Counted from the stretch's first letter, positions 48,632-57,463 are shown. The stretch: DNA of 64,000 nucleotides from Billgrantia sulfidoxydans (GCF_017868775.1 NZ_CP053381.1:1-64000); one strand, 5' to 3'. A program made the numbers and translations. The notes: generated by a model not told the origin, from the letters alone.

Positions 48632-49537
48632 ATGGCGGCCTCGATCAGCGACTCCATCCACTACGCGCCGGTCACGCGACCCTATCGTCGCTGGTTGGCG
48701 CTGTCCGCCGCGCTGCTGCTGCACCTGCTGCTGTTCGGGATAGTGGCGAGCCGGCAGTTCGCCCCGGCGCCGTTGGAGCGCACCAGCCTGGATGTGGTAC
48801 TGGTGACCCGCCCGGCCGAGGCGCCGGTGGACGCCGATGCCATCGCCGAGGCGGAGCAGGCGGCGGCCGGTGAGCAAGCCGAGGAGGCACCCGCCGAGCA
48901 GCGAGCGGCACCGCTGGAGGAGTTGCCGGTGCCGGAGGCACCGCAGCGTACGGTGGAGCCGGCCACGTCAAGCGAGGCCGAGCGCCCCGACGCCGAGCCC
49001 GCCGACGAAGCGCCAGCCGAAGCCACCGAGGAGAGCGAAGCCCCGCCACGGACGGAGCCGCAGAGCGCCCCCCCGCCGGAGGCATTATCCGCGGAGCCGA
49101 CCGCCGCGGCGCCTTCTGCGTCGGGGCGCGACCTGCTCGCTCAGGCCACCAGCAGCATTCGCCAGCAGGGGCTCGACGCCAACCTCGCGGGGCCGGCCGA
49201 CGACCCGCCGCGATCCGCCGCCCGGCGCGCCGCCGAGGCGCGCTACATCGACGACTGGACCCGCCGCGTCGAGGACTACGGCAACCGGGTGCATCCGGCA
49301 CCAAGCCACCTGCACGGCCAGCTGCGCATCCGCGTGGTGATCGGACGCGATGGTCAGCTTCGCCAGGCGGAGGTGATACAATCTTCAGGACATACCGAAC
49401 TCGATCAGGCGGCACTCGATACCGTGCGCGGTGCCGGGCCCTACCGGCCCTTCGACAGCACCATGGGTGAGCGGGACAGCCTCTCCATCACCCGCGTCTG
49501 GCGGTTCGGGCAAGGCAATCATTTTGGCGTGCGCTAA
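48632..49537 (+). CDS. TonB-family energy transducer protein
   Basis: The 301-residue protein has one N-terminal membrane span (about 18-38, RRWLALSAALLLHLLLFGIVA), a long Pro/Glu/Ala-rich periplasmic spacer (about 55-175), and a C-terminal TonB-like domain (LRIRVVIGRDGQLRQAEVIQSSGHTELDQAALDTVR). The gshB-tonB-algH neighbourhood is common in Pseudomonas-type genomes. No exbB or exbD is nearby, so which TonB role it has is unclear. Confidence 0.87.
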   Translation: MAASISDSIHYAPVTRPYRRWLALSAALLLHLLLFGIVASRQFAPAPLERTSLDVVLVTRPAEAPVDADAIAEAEQAAAGEQAEEAPAEQRAAPLEELPVPEAPQRTVEPATSSEAERPDAEPADEAPAEATEESEAPPRTEPQSAPPPEALSAEPTAAAPSASGRDLLAQATSSIRQQGLDANLAGPADDPPRSAARRAAEARYIDDWTRRVEDYGNRVHPAPSHLHGQLRIRVVIGRDGQLRQAEVIQSSGHTELDQAALDTVRGAGPYRPFDSTMGERDSLSITRVWRFGQGNHFGVR

Positions 49538-49591
49538 CAGGAACGATTCGTACCGCGTTTCCTCGGCCCATCATCGCCGCCCGGGAGTCCC

Positions 49592-50164
49592 ATGCAATCC
49601 GTGCAAAACCTAGGCTTGAGACATCATTTTCTGCTGGCGATGCCGCACCTGGAAGATCCCAACTTTACCGGCACCCTCAGCTATCTCTGCGACCACGACG
49701 AGAACGGCACCATGGGCGTGATCGTCAACCGGCCGCTGGAGATCACCCTCGATGCGCTGTTCGAGCAGCTCGAGCTCGACGGCGAGGAGAGCCCGCATCG
49801 CAATGCGCCGGTCTACTACGGCGGCCCAACCCACAAGGACCGCGGCTTCATCCTGCACCGCGGCTCCAGCGAGCCCTGGGACTCCAGTATCCAGGTCGAT
49901 GACGACATCGCTCTCACCACCTCCATGGACATCCTGCTGGCGCTGGCCGCGGGGAACGGTCCCGAGGAGTTTCTGGTGTGCCTCGGCTGTGCCGGCTGGG
50001 AGGCGGGCCAGCTCGAACAGGAGCTCAAGGACAACGCCTGGCTCACCGTCGAGGCGCAGCCCGACATTCTGTTCAAGGTGCCGGCGGAGCAGCGCCTCGG
50101 TGCCGCCGCCGGCATTCTCGGCGTGGACCTCAACCTGATGTCGCGGGAGGCCGGGCACTCGTAA
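49592..50164 (+). CDS. algH: YqgE/AlgH family protein
   Basis: The 190-residue protein matches the YqgE/AlgH family: LRHHFLLAMPHLEDPNFTGTLSYLCDHDENGTMGVIVNRPL, VYYGGPTHKDRGFILH and CLGCAGWEAGQLEQELKDNAWL. The family is widespread; AlgH was first linked to alginate expression in Pseudomonas but its biochemical role is not settled. Its stop overlaps the ruvX start by one base (TAATG), coupling the two as usual. Confidence 0.93.
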   Translation: MQSVQNLGLRHHFLLAMPHLEDPNFTGTLSYLCDHDENGTMGVIVNRPLEITLDALFEQLELDGEESPHRNAPVYYGGPTHKDRGFILHRGSSEPWDSSIQVDDDIALTTSMDILLALAAGNGPEEFLVCLGCAGWEAGQLEQELKDNAWLTVEAQPDILFKVPAEQRLGAAAGILGVDLNLMSREAGHS

Positions 50165-50619
50165 TGGCCGATGCGGGAGCGCGCCTGATCCTGGCCTTCG
50201 ACTTCGGCAGCCGCCGCATCGGCGTGGCGGTGGGCAACGAGCTGCTCGCCAGCGCCCGCCAGCTCGAGCCGCTGCCGGCCCGCGACGGCATCCCCGACTG
50301 GAACGTCGTCACGCGGCTGGTCGAGGAGTGGCGGCCGGACCTGTTCGTGGTGGGGTTGCCGCTCAACATGGACGGCAGCGAATCGCAGATGAGCCTGCGT
50401 GCGCGCAAGTTCGGCAAGCGCCTCTACGGCCGCTACGGCAAGCCCTGCGAGATGGTCGACGAGCGCGGTTCCACCCGCGAGGCCAAGGCCATCGCGCGCG
50501 AGTCGGGGCGGCTGCGCAACCCCGCCAAGAGCTACCGCGACGAGGGCGTCGACGGCATCGCGGCAGTGCTGATCCTCGAGAGCTGGTTCGCCCGCCGGGA
50601 AGGCCTGCCGCCGCGCTGA
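50164..50619 (+). CDS. ruvX: Holliday junction resolvase-like protein RuvX/YqgF
   Basis: RuvX is an RNase H-like nuclease needed for 16S rRNA maturation and proposed to act on Holliday junctions. The 151-residue protein has the catalytic acidic motifs LAFDFGSRRIGVAVG, VVGLPLNMDGSES, VDERGSTREAKA and DEGVDGIAAVLIL. It is coupled to algH. Confidence 0.94.
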   Translation: MADAGARLILAFDFGSRRIGVAVGNELLASARQLEPLPARDGIPDWNVVTRLVEEWRPDLFVVGLPLNMDGSESQMSLRARKFGKRLYGRYGKPCEMVDERGSTREAKAIARESGRLRNPAKSYRDEGVDGIAAVLILESWFARREGLPPR

Positions 50620-50638
50620 CGACAGGCCGGGGCAGGGC

Positions 50639-51286
50639 TCAGGTGGTCAGCACCCGCTCCTCGTCGTACTGCGCGGCGATGTCGTTCACCGAGATGCAGG
50701 TGTACTTGAGCACGAAGAAGGCCAGCGTGGCGGGGCAGGTGAAGCTCTCCTCGAAGCGTTCCACCTGGCCACCGTAGCCGCGGGTGACGCTGGCGCGATA
50801 GGCGTTGCCTGCCTTGGTCAGCTTGACCGTGGCCTGGCGGTCGGCCTCCTGCTTCTCCAGCACCAGCTCGCGCTGCCTGGCCAGCAGCTCGTCGAGCATC
50901 TTGCCGCCTTCGCGCTCCTCGGGCGTGGCCCACACCTCCTGGTCCCGCTTGCCGTACTGGAACAGCAGGATTGCCGGCATCACGGAGAAGATGGCGCCGG
51001 TCAAGAGCCAGGTCAGCTCGGCCCCGGGGGGATGCAGCGCGAACACGGCGAACAGTTGCACCAGGAAGGCGGCGGCGAGGATGCCCGCCAGCGGGCGCCA
51101 CATGCGCGGGTTCATCACCGGCTTGCCCATGGTGTGGCCCCACAGGCCGGCTGCGACCAGGGCGCCCAGCCCTACCGTGACCACGCCCCACGGCGGGCCT
51201 CCGCCCACCAGCAGGGCGATGACGCCGATCGCCACCAGCACGCTGTAGAACACCGCCAGCAATATGTACGCTCGTTCCAGGTTCAT
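50639..51286 (-). CDS. Membrane protein of unknown function, four predicted spans
   Basis: I do not recognise this 215-residue protein. It has hydrophobic segments at about 7-28, 33-50, 65-85 and 90-110, then a charged amphipathic stretch (about 115-155, EEREGGKMLDELLARQRELVLEKQEA) likely to form a coiled coil, and a C-terminal soluble tail. The body has no signal-peptide cleavage site. It sits in the gap between ruvX and pyrB, where pyrR or pyrC-like genes occur in other species, but it shows no similarity to them. Confidence 0.7.
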   Translation of the reverse strand: MNLERAYILLAVFYSVLVAIGVIALLVGGGPPWGVVTVGLGALVAAGLWGHTMGKPVMNPRMWRPLAGILAAAFLVQLFAVFALHPPGAELTWLLTGAIFSVMPAILLFQYGKRDQEVWATPEEREGGKMLDELLARQRELVLEKQEADRQATVKLTKAGNAYRASVTRGYGGQVERFEESFTCPATLAFFVLKYTCISVNDIAAQYDEERVLTT

Positions 51287-51408
51287 GCGTCACCTCTCCT
51301 TTCTCCGGTTGCCTCGGCGGGCAACGCCATTGTTCTTCAAGAGTGTTCTTCGAGTTCGTCAGGTTCCGTTCGTCCTCAGCATAGCGATGCCCGGCGTTGG
51401 CTGCACCG

Positions 51409-52437
51409 TTACAGTGAGGGATCGTCGACGCCGACCCGTTCGGGCACGAACCAGCGCACCGGGCGCAGGTCCTTCTCGATCAGCGCCTCCACCTGCAGCA
51501 GGGTGGCGAAGATCGCCATGCGCACCGGAATGCCGTTGTCGGTCTGGCGGAAGATCGCCAGGCGCGGGTCGCCGTTGAGGTCCACGTCGAGGTCGTTGGC
51601 GTCCGGGCGGCTGTCGCGGGGCAGCGGGTGCATGACGATGGTGTCGCGGCCGCAGCGCTGGTCCATGAAGGCGCGGTCGACGGTGAAGTCGCGCGACAGG
51701 CTGAAGCCCTCGCTCATCTCGGCGGTGAAGCGCTCCTTCTGGATGCGGGTCGTGTAGACCACGTCCACGTCGGCATAGTCGTCGGCCAGGCTTCCGCGCT
51801 GTTCGACGCGGTGGCCGCGGGAGGCGACCAGATCGATGAGGTAATCGGGCATCTCCAGCCCCGGCGGTGCCACCAGCGTGATGCGCATGGGATCGTAGAG
51901 CGACAGCAGCTTGATCAGCGAGTGCACCGTGCGGCCGTACTTGAGGTCGCCGGTGAGCAGTACGTGGGCGCCGGCGAGCGGCTTGCCCAGCCGGGTGAAC
52001 TCCTTGTCGATGGTATAGAAGTCGAGCAGCGCCTGGCTGGGGTGTTCACCGGGGCCGTCGCCGCCGTTGATCACCGGCACGTGGGTGGCGGCGGCAAACT
52101 CCGCCACCGAGCCCTGGTCGGGGTGGCGCATGACGATGGCGTCGCAGTAGCCGCTCATCACCCGGCTGGTGTCGTAGAGCGACTCACCCTTGGCCATGGA
52201 GGAGAAGGTGAAGCCGGTGGTGTCGCACACGCTGCCGCCCAGGCGACAGAAGGCGGCGTGGAAGCTGACCCGGGTCCGCGTGCTGGCCTCGAAGAACAGG
52301 TTGCCGAGCACGGCGCCCTCCAGCACCCGGGTGACCTGGCGGCGCTGTGCGATGGGCTCCATGCGGGCGGCGACGCGCATCAGGTGGTCGACGCTTTCGC
52401 GGGTCAGGGAATCGACGGAGAGAAGGTGGCGACTCAT
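51409..52437 (-). CDS. pyrB: Aspartate carbamoyltransferase
   Basis: PyrB makes carbamoyl aspartate, the committed step of pyrimidine synthesis. The 342-residue protein has the carbamoyl-phosphate loop FFEASTRTRVSFHAAF, GDGPGEHPSQALLDFYTI, LTGDLKYGRTVHSL and the VMHPLPRDSR motif. No pyrI regulatory subunit or inactive dihydroorotase partner (pyrC') lies next to it here. It has an unusually long C-terminal tail (RPVRWFVPERVGVDDPSL). Confidence 0.93.
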   Translation of the reverse strand: MSRHLLSVDSLTRESVDHLMRVAARMEPIAQRRQVTRVLEGAVLGNLFFEASTRTRVSFHAAFCRLGGSVCDTTGFTFSSMAKGESLYDTSRVMSGYCDAIVMRHPDQGSVAEFAAATHVPVINGGDGPGEHPSQALLDFYTIDKEFTRLGKPLAGAHVLLTGDLKYGRTVHSLIKLLSLYDPMRITLVAPPGLEMPDYLIDLVASRGHRVEQRGSLADDYADVDVVYTTRIQKERFTAEMSEGFSLSRDFTVDRAFMDQRCGRDTIVMHPLPRDSRPDANDLDVDLNGDPRLAIFRQTDNGIPVRMAIFATLLQVEALIEKDLRPVRWFVPERVGVDDPSL

Positions 52438-52522
52438 CGAGGGCCTCGAAGATGGCAGCGAAGGATGGCCCGTAGTGTAACGCCACCGGGGCCGCGCTTC
52501 ACAGCGCGCGACGGCGTGGCGC

Positions 52523-53200
52523 TCAACGGCCGAGCTGTTCGGCCAATTCCTGTGCGTAAGCCTTCACTTCGCGTATCGCCCGCCCGGTGTCGAGGTCATC
52601 CATCGCCACCACGCCCACGCAGGCCTCGAGGCCGGGGCGCAGCTGCGGCGTGGCCACGGAGCTGGCCACGCCCACTGCGCCGCGCTGCAGCTGGCCGCGG
52701 GTCAGGCTGTAGCCGTCAGCACGGGCCTGGCGCACCGCCTCGCTGTCGTCTGCGCGCGGTGGGCGTCCGGCGAGAATGGCGATGCCCGCGGCGCCGAGCG
52801 TCAGCGGGTGGCGGCTGCCGACCCGATAGCCCACCCGCAGCAGGCCCTCCTCCGGTTCCGCCACCAGCAGCACCACGCACTCCTCGCCCTGGGCCACCGA
52901 GACGAAGGCGGTGGCCCGGGTCGCCTTGGCCAGGGCCTGCAGCAGCGGCTGGGCTACGGCGCGCAGCTGGGGCTCGAAGCGCGAGGCCAGCAGCGAGATG
53001 CCGGCGCCCAGGCGCAGCGCGCCCTCGCTGGTACGTGCCACCAGGCCGTGCTGCTCGAGGGTGGTAACGATGCGATAGGCGATGGCGCGGTGCACATCCA
53101 GCCGCTCGGCGAGTTCGGCGACGCTGATGCCCTCGGCGTGCTCGGCGACGACCTCCAGCGCACGCAGGCCGCGATCCAGGGTTTGCAGGGTGGTGGCCAT
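52523..53200 (-). CDS. IclR-family transcriptional regulator
   Basis: The 225-residue protein has an N-terminal winged helix (LQTLDRGLRALEVVAEHAEGISVAELAERLDVHRAIAYRIVTTLEQHGLV) and an IclR C-terminal effector domain ending SSVATPQLRPGLEACVGVVAMDD. The ATG at 53200 has AAGGGA upstream. It is divergent from the P450 gene with 171 bp between starts, so it is the likely regulator of P450 and perhaps the TRAP binding protein downstream. The effector may be the P450 substrate. Confidence 0.87.
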   Translation of the reverse strand: MATTLQTLDRGLRALEVVAEHAEGISVAELAERLDVHRAIAYRIVTTLEQHGLVARTSEGALRLGAGISLLASRFEPQLRAVAQPLLQALAKATRATAFVSVAQGEECVVLLVAEPEEGLLRVGYRVGSRHPLTLGAAGIAILAGRPPRADDSEAVRQARADGYSLTRGQLQRGAVGVASSVATPQLRPGLEACVGVVAMDDLDTGRAIREVKAYAQELAEQLGR

Positions 53201-53293
53201 CGACGGTGTCCCTTGACTTGATGGTGGCAGAGCATGGTAGCGCAGCCGGCAGGGATTGACGGCTTTGCTGGAACTGCCTATGGTCAGCCATAT

Positions 53294-53304
53294 GTTCGTT
53301 GAAC
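53294..53304. promoter_or_regulatory. Candidate IclR operator in the iclR-P450 gap
   Basis: GTTCGTTGAAC (GTTC/GAAC around GTT) lies between the two divergent starts, 68 bp before the P450 GGGAGG site. Short GTTC-type inverted repeats are usual for IclR proteins. No second copy nearby was found. Confidence 0.35.
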
Positions 53305-53371
53305 GATACCAAGTGTGCGATAAAAGTAAAACAGCATGGCGATTCAGGACGACAACCCCGCGGGAGGCTCC

Positions 53372-55723
53372 ATGACATCTGCAACTCGCCGGAACGAGAC
53401 CGATACCGGCGCGGGCGTCTGCCCCTTCCACGGCGCCGGTGCACCGTCGATGGCGCCCAACGGCTGCCCCGTGTCGCCCCGTGCGGCGGCCTTCGACCCC
53501 TTCGACCGCCCCTACCAGCTCGACCCCGCCGAGGCGCTGCGCTGGTCCCGCGAGCAGGAGCCGGTGTTCTACAGCCCCCGGCTCGGCTATTGGGTGGTCA
53601 GCCGCTACGACGACATCAAGGCGATCTTCCGCGACAACCTCACCTTTTCGCCGTCGATCGCGCTGGAGAAGATCACCCCGGCGAGCGACGAGGCCCTGGC
53701 GGTGCTCGAGCGCTACGACTACGGCATGAACCGTACCCTGGTGAACGAGGACGAGCCGGCCCACATGGCGCGGCGCCGCGAGCTGCTGGACGCCTTCACG
53801 CCCGAGGCGCTGGAGGCCCATGCGCCGATGGTGCGCCGCCTGGTGCGCGAGAAGCTCGACGCCATCATCGACCGCGGCCGTGCCGACCTGGTCGCCGAGA
53901 TGTTCTGGGAGGTGCCGCTCACCGTGGCGCTGCACTTCCTCGGCGTGCCCGAGGAGGACATGGAGCAGCTGCGCCGCTTCTCCGTCGCCCATACGCTGAA
54001 TACCTGGGGGCGCCCCTCGCCGGAGCAGCAGGTCGAGGTGGCCGAGGGCGTCGGCAAGTTCTGGCAGTACTCCGGCGAGGTGTTGAGGAAGATGCAGGCC
54101 CGGCCGGAGGGTCACGGCTGGATGTACGACATGATCGAGAAGAACCGGCACAAGCCGGACATCGTTACCGACAACTACCTGCACTCGATGATGATGGCGA
54201 TCATCGTCGCCGCCCACGAGACCACGGCGCTGGCCACCGCCAACGCCTTCCGCCAGCTGCTCTCGCGCCCCGCGGTGTGGGCCGATCTGTGCGACAACCC
54301 GGCGCTGATCCCCGCCGCGGCCGAGGAGTGCCTGCGCCACTCCGGCTCGGTGGTGGCCTGGCGGCGCATCGCCACTCGCGAGGTGGAAGTCGGCGGCGTG
54401 ACCATCCCAGAGGGCGGCAGGATCCTGATGGTCACCGCTTCGGGCAATCACGATCCGGCCCACTTCGAGAACCCCGACGAGCTCGACATCTACCGCGACA
54501 ACGCCGTCGACCATCTCACCTTCGGCTACGGCAGCCACCAGTGCATGGGCAAGAACCTAGGACGCATGGAGATGCGCATCTTCCTCGAGGAGTTCACCCG
54601 GCGCCTGCCGCACCTGGAACTCGAGGAGCAGGAATTCACCTTCCTGCCCAACACCTCCTTCCGCGGTCCCGAGGCGCTGTGGGTGCGCTGGGACCCGGTG
54701 CAGAATCCGGAGCGCCGCGACCCGGCGGTGCGCAGTGCCCAGCGCGACTTCCCCGTCGGGGCGCCGTCGCGTCAGGACATCGCCCGGGAAATGGTGGTTG
54801 CCAAGGTGCAGACGGCGGCCAAAGGCGTATTGCAGATCGCCCTGGAGGATCCGCATGGGCGTCGCGTGCCGGCGTGGAGCCCCGGCTCTCACGTCGACCT
54901 GATCGTCGGCGACTACGTGCGCAAGTATTCGCTGTGCGGCGAGGTGGACGATCCCTACTGGCTGCAGATCGCCGTGCTGCGCGAGGAGGCCGGGCGCGGC
55001 GGCTCGGCCTGGATCCACGAGCACCTGAAACCGGGCATGCCCCTGCGGCTGCGCGGGCCCAAGAACCACTTCCGCCTCGACGAATCGGCCGGCCGCTACG
55101 TGCTCATCGCCGGCGGCATCGGCATCACCCCGATCATCGCCATGGCCGACCGCTTGAAGCGGCTGGGCAAGTCGTACGAGCTGCACTATGCCGGTCGCTC
55201 GCGCGCCAGCATGGCCTTCGTCGAACGGCTCGAGCGCGACCACGGCGAAACGCTGCGGCTCTACCGCAAGGATCGAGGCGAGCGGCTCGACCTCGCCGCC
55301 CTGCTTGCCGAACCTAGCGAGAACACGCTGCTCTACGCCTGCGGCCCCGAGCGCCTGCTCGCGGCGCTCGAGGCCGGCACCCACCATTGGCCGGAAGGCA
55401 GCCTGCACGTCGAGCACTTCACCGCCGAGGGGGCACTGCTGGACCCGGAGCACGAGCACGCCTTCGAGGTCGAACTCACCGACTCCGAACTCGTCGTCGA
55501 GGTGGCCGCGGATCGCACCCTGCTGCAGGCCCTGCGCGCCGCCGGTGTCGACGTGCCCAGCGACTGCGAGGAGGGGCTGTGCGGCTCCTGCCAGGTCGAG
55601 GTGGTGGAGGGCGAGATCGACCATCGCGACAAGGTGCTCACCGCCGCCGAGCGCGCCGGCCAGGACCGGCTGATGAGCTGCTGCTCCCGGGCGAAAGGCA
55701 AAAGGCTGAAGCTTGCCCTCTGA
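53372..55723 (+). CDS. Self-sufficient cytochrome P450 (class VII, CYP116B-like) fused to reductase and ferredoxin
   Basis: A single 783-residue chain holds all parts of a P450 system. The P450 domain (about 1-410) has the I-helix AHETT (281-285), ExxR (E319/R322) and the haem loop FGYGSHQCMG with ligand C391. A phthalate dioxygenase reductase-type module follows: FMN/NADH domain with VRKYSLCGEV, AGGIGITPIIAMADRL and LYACGPERLL, then a 2Fe-2S ferredoxin (C732, C737, C740, C770). N-terminal CPFHGAGAPSMAPNGCPVS is typical of CYP116B proteins such as P450RhF. The ATG at 53372 has GGGAGG; an ATG at 53336 adds 12 residues. The substrate is unknown; family members oxidise aromatics, thiocarbamates and alkanes. 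Confidence 0.92.
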   Translation: MTSATRRNETDTGAGVCPFHGAGAPSMAPNGCPVSPRAAAFDPFDRPYQLDPAEALRWSREQEPVFYSPRLGYWVVSRYDDIKAIFRDNLTFSPSIALEKITPASDEALAVLERYDYGMNRTLVNEDEPAHMARRRELLDAFTPEALEAHAPMVRRLVREKLDAIIDRGRADLVAEMFWEVPLTVALHFLGVPEEDMEQLRRFSVAHTLNTWGRPSPEQQVEVAEGVGKFWQYSGEVLRKMQARPEGHGWMYDMIEKNRHKPDIVTDNYLHSMMMAIIVAAHETTALATANAFRQLLSRPAVWADLCDNPALIPAAAEECLRHSGSVVAWRRIATREVEVGGVTIPEGGRILMVTASGNHDPAHFENPDELDIYRDNAVDHLTFGYGSHQCMGKNLGRMEMRIFLEEFTRRLPHLELEEQEFTFLPNTSFRGPEALWVRWDPVQNPERRDPAVRSAQRDFPVGAPSRQDIAREMVVAKVQTAAKGVLQIALEDPHGRRVPAWSPGSHVDLIVGDYVRKYSLCGEVDDPYWLQIAVLREEAGRGGSAWIHEHLKPGMPLRLRGPKNHFRLDESAGRYVLIAGGIGITPIIAMADRLKRLGKSYELHYAGRSRASMAFVERLERDHGETLRLYRKDRGERLDLAALLAEPSENTLLYACGPERLLAALEAGTHHWPEGSLHVEHFTAEGALLDPEHEHAFEVELTDSELVVEVAADRTLLQALRAAGVDVPSDCEEGLCGSCQVEVVEGEIDHRDKVLTAAERAGQDRLMSCCSRAKGKRLKLAL

Positions 55724-55803
55724 GGCCGGCCATCGACCGTCCACCACAAGAGCAAATGACAAGAGCACGCAACCCTGACCATCGGGACTCACGAGGAACG
55801 ACA

Positions 55804-56865
55804 ATGAAAATGCACAAGCTCGCGACACTGACGACACTGACCGCACTCTCCCTGGGCGCCTTCCAGGGCGCCGCGGCCACCGAACTCACGGTGAGCACCT
55901 GGGCGGGACCCAACCACGGCGTCAACACCATCGTCTGGCCGACCTGGGGCAAGTGGGTGGAAGACGCCACCGAGGGGCGCGTGACCGTCAACGTGGTGCA
56001 CGACATGGGGCCGCCCAACGCCCAGATGGAGCTGATCGCCGACGGCGTGGCAGACGTCACCTGGCTGTTCCACGGCCTGATGCCGGGGCGCTTCGAGCTG
56101 ACCAAGCTCCCCGAGTTGCCGACCTTCGAGGAGTTCTCCTCCGAGGCCGCCTCGGTAGCCTACTGGCGCACCCACAACGAGCACTTCGCCGAGGCCGGCG
56201 AACACCGCGGCGTCGAGGTGATCGGCGTGGGCGTGCACGGCCCGGGCTCGCTGTTCCTCAACGAATCGATCGATAGCCTCGACGACCTCGACGGCAAGCG
56301 TGTACGAATCGGCGGCGGCGTGATGGGCGACATCTCCAATGCGCTGGCGCTTACCGGCGTGGCGCTGCCGCCGGCCAGCACCTACGAAGCGGCGACCCAG
56401 GGCGTGATCGACGGCGCCATGCTGACCCTGGAGGGGCTCAAGAGCTTCCGCCTGGCCGAGGTGCTGCCCTACACGGTGCAGATGCCGGGCGGCTTCTACC
56501 GCGGCAGCTTCTCGCTGGTGATCAATCCGGACACCTGGGCGTCGCTCTCCGACGAGGATCGCGAGGCGATCGAGGAAGTTTCCGGCGAGAAGCTTTCGCG
56601 GCTGTTCGGCTACATGATGGATGTGGTCGACGTGCGCGGCATCGAATTCGCCAAGGAGCAGGGCAATACCTTCGTCGAGCTGCCGGCCGGGGAGATCGAG
56701 CGCTTCCAGCAGATGGCGGCCGAGCTGCCCGATGCCTGGAAGGCGGCGGCGGCGGAGAAGGGCGTCGACGGCGAAGCCGCCGAGGGTTACTTCTACGAGC
56801 AGCTCGAGGCCGCCGAGGGCGAAGCGGGGCTCTCCGCCGACGAGGTGATCGATCCCGAAGCGTAA
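55804..56865 (+). CDS. Orphan TRAP transporter substrate-binding protein
   Basis: The 353-residue DctP-like protein has a signal peptide (about 1-26, FQGAAATE) and a DctP fold with LDGKRVRIGGGVMGDISNALALTGVALPPASTYEAATQGVIDGAMLTLEGLKSF; the arginine of VRIGGG is the usual carboxylate-binding one. It resembles the DctP group whose members bind bulky or aromatic acids more than the uronate-type protein at 37.8 kb. No dctQ or dctM follows, so it must share permeases encoded elsewhere or serve as a sensor. It lies 80 bp downstream of the P450 gene in the same direction. Confidence 0.85.
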   Translation: MKMHKLATLTTLTALSLGAFQGAAATELTVSTWAGPNHGVNTIVWPTWGKWVEDATEGRVTVNVVHDMGPPNAQMELIADGVADVTWLFHGLMPGRFELTKLPELPTFEEFSSEAASVAYWRTHNEHFAEAGEHRGVEVIGVGVHGPGSLFLNESIDSLDDLDGKRVRIGGGVMGDISNALALTGVALPPASTYEAATQGVIDGAMLTLEGLKSFRLAEVLPYTVQMPGGFYRGSFSLVINPDTWASLSDEDREAIEEVSGEKLSRLFGYMMDVVDVRGIEFAKEQGNTFVELPAGEIERFQQMAAELPDAWKAAAAEKGVDGEAAEGYFYEQLEAAEGEAGLSADEVIDPEA

Positions 56866-56897
56866 CCGCGCCCTTTCCCTCACGCTTGTCCAACGCT

Positions 56898-56924
56898 TGC
56901 GAGCACGGCCCGGCCGTGCTCGCA
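56898..56924 (+). terminator. Perfect hairpin after the TRAP binding protein gene
   Basis: TGCGAGCACGGCC (56898-56910) pairs exactly with GGCCGTGCTCGCA (56912-56924) around one base. No T-run follows. It lies 33 bp after the stop codon and may act as a weak terminator or an mRNA 3' barrier. Confidence 0.5.
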
Positions 56925-56946
56925 GCGCTCTGGCAGGTACGACTTA

Positions 56947-56962
56947 AGTTTCAAATGAAACT
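56947..56962. promoter_or_regulatory. Operator-like palindrome upstream of the first DUF6455-like gene
   Basis: AGTTTCAAATGAAACT is the exact reverse complement of the 16-bp core of the palindrome at 47503-47518 upstream of the VOC gene. It is 76 bp before the gene at 57038. The flanks do not continue the symmetry. Confidence 0.65.
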
Positions 56963-57037
56963 ATTTTGACCTCCGTCAATGCCGCCGAGCGTTCGTGGAC
57001 CGATACTGGGACAAACGCACACAAAGGGAGAATCGTC

Positions 57038-57463
57038 ATGTCCCAGGCAGCCAAGAGCACGTGGTGGAACCGTCTCTGCGAAGGCAGCTACCGCGCCTCC
57101 ACCCGGCGGCTGGTACGCGATATCGAGGCGGAATCGCCCGGGGTCTACAGCGAGATGCTCAAGGATCTCGACACGCCGCTGGAGCCCGCCTTCGAACGCG
57201 AGATGGTACGCCACCTCGACCGCGGCGGCTTTCGCGCCTTCGCGCCGGCCGAGACCCTGATGCCGGTCATGCTGCAGCGCTTCGGCCTCGAGCCGGGCAG
57301 CGTCGCCGGGCACGCCAGCTACCCGAGCCTGCGCGGCAACTGCAACGCCTGCCCGGTGGCCGGCCACTGCTGGGGTGCCTTGCGCCGCAATGCGGGTGTC
57401 GACGAATGCCGTGCCTTCTGCCCCAACGCCGCCGCCTTCGAGCGGCTGGCCGAGACCGCCTGA
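57038..57463 (+). CDS. Cysteine-motif protein, DUF6455-like (paralogue 1)
   Basis: The 141-residue protein is basic in its first third and has FAPAETLMPVMLQRFGLEPGS followed by a cysteine array CX2CX5CX12CX3C (GNCNACPVAGHC...DECRAFCPNA). A metal or Fe-S cluster role is plausible from the array but not shown. The gene at 61804 has the same array and flanking motif. The ATG at 57038 has AAGGGAG 7 nt upstream. The assignment to DUF6455 is from memory of the family pattern. Confidence 0.7.
   Translation: MSQAAKSTWWNRLCEGSYRASTRRLVRDIEAESPGVYSEMLKDLDTPLEPAFEREMVRHLDRGGFRAFAPAETLMPVMLQRFGLEPGSVAGHASYPSLRGNCNACPVAGHCWGALRRNAGVDECRAFCPNAAAFERLAETA

Noticed and set aside
52523..54538. 671-codon minus-strand frame suggesting an IclR fusion protein
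   Set aside because: The part beyond 53200 is antisense to the P450 gene; the IclR domain starts cleanly at 53200 with its own ribosome-binding site.
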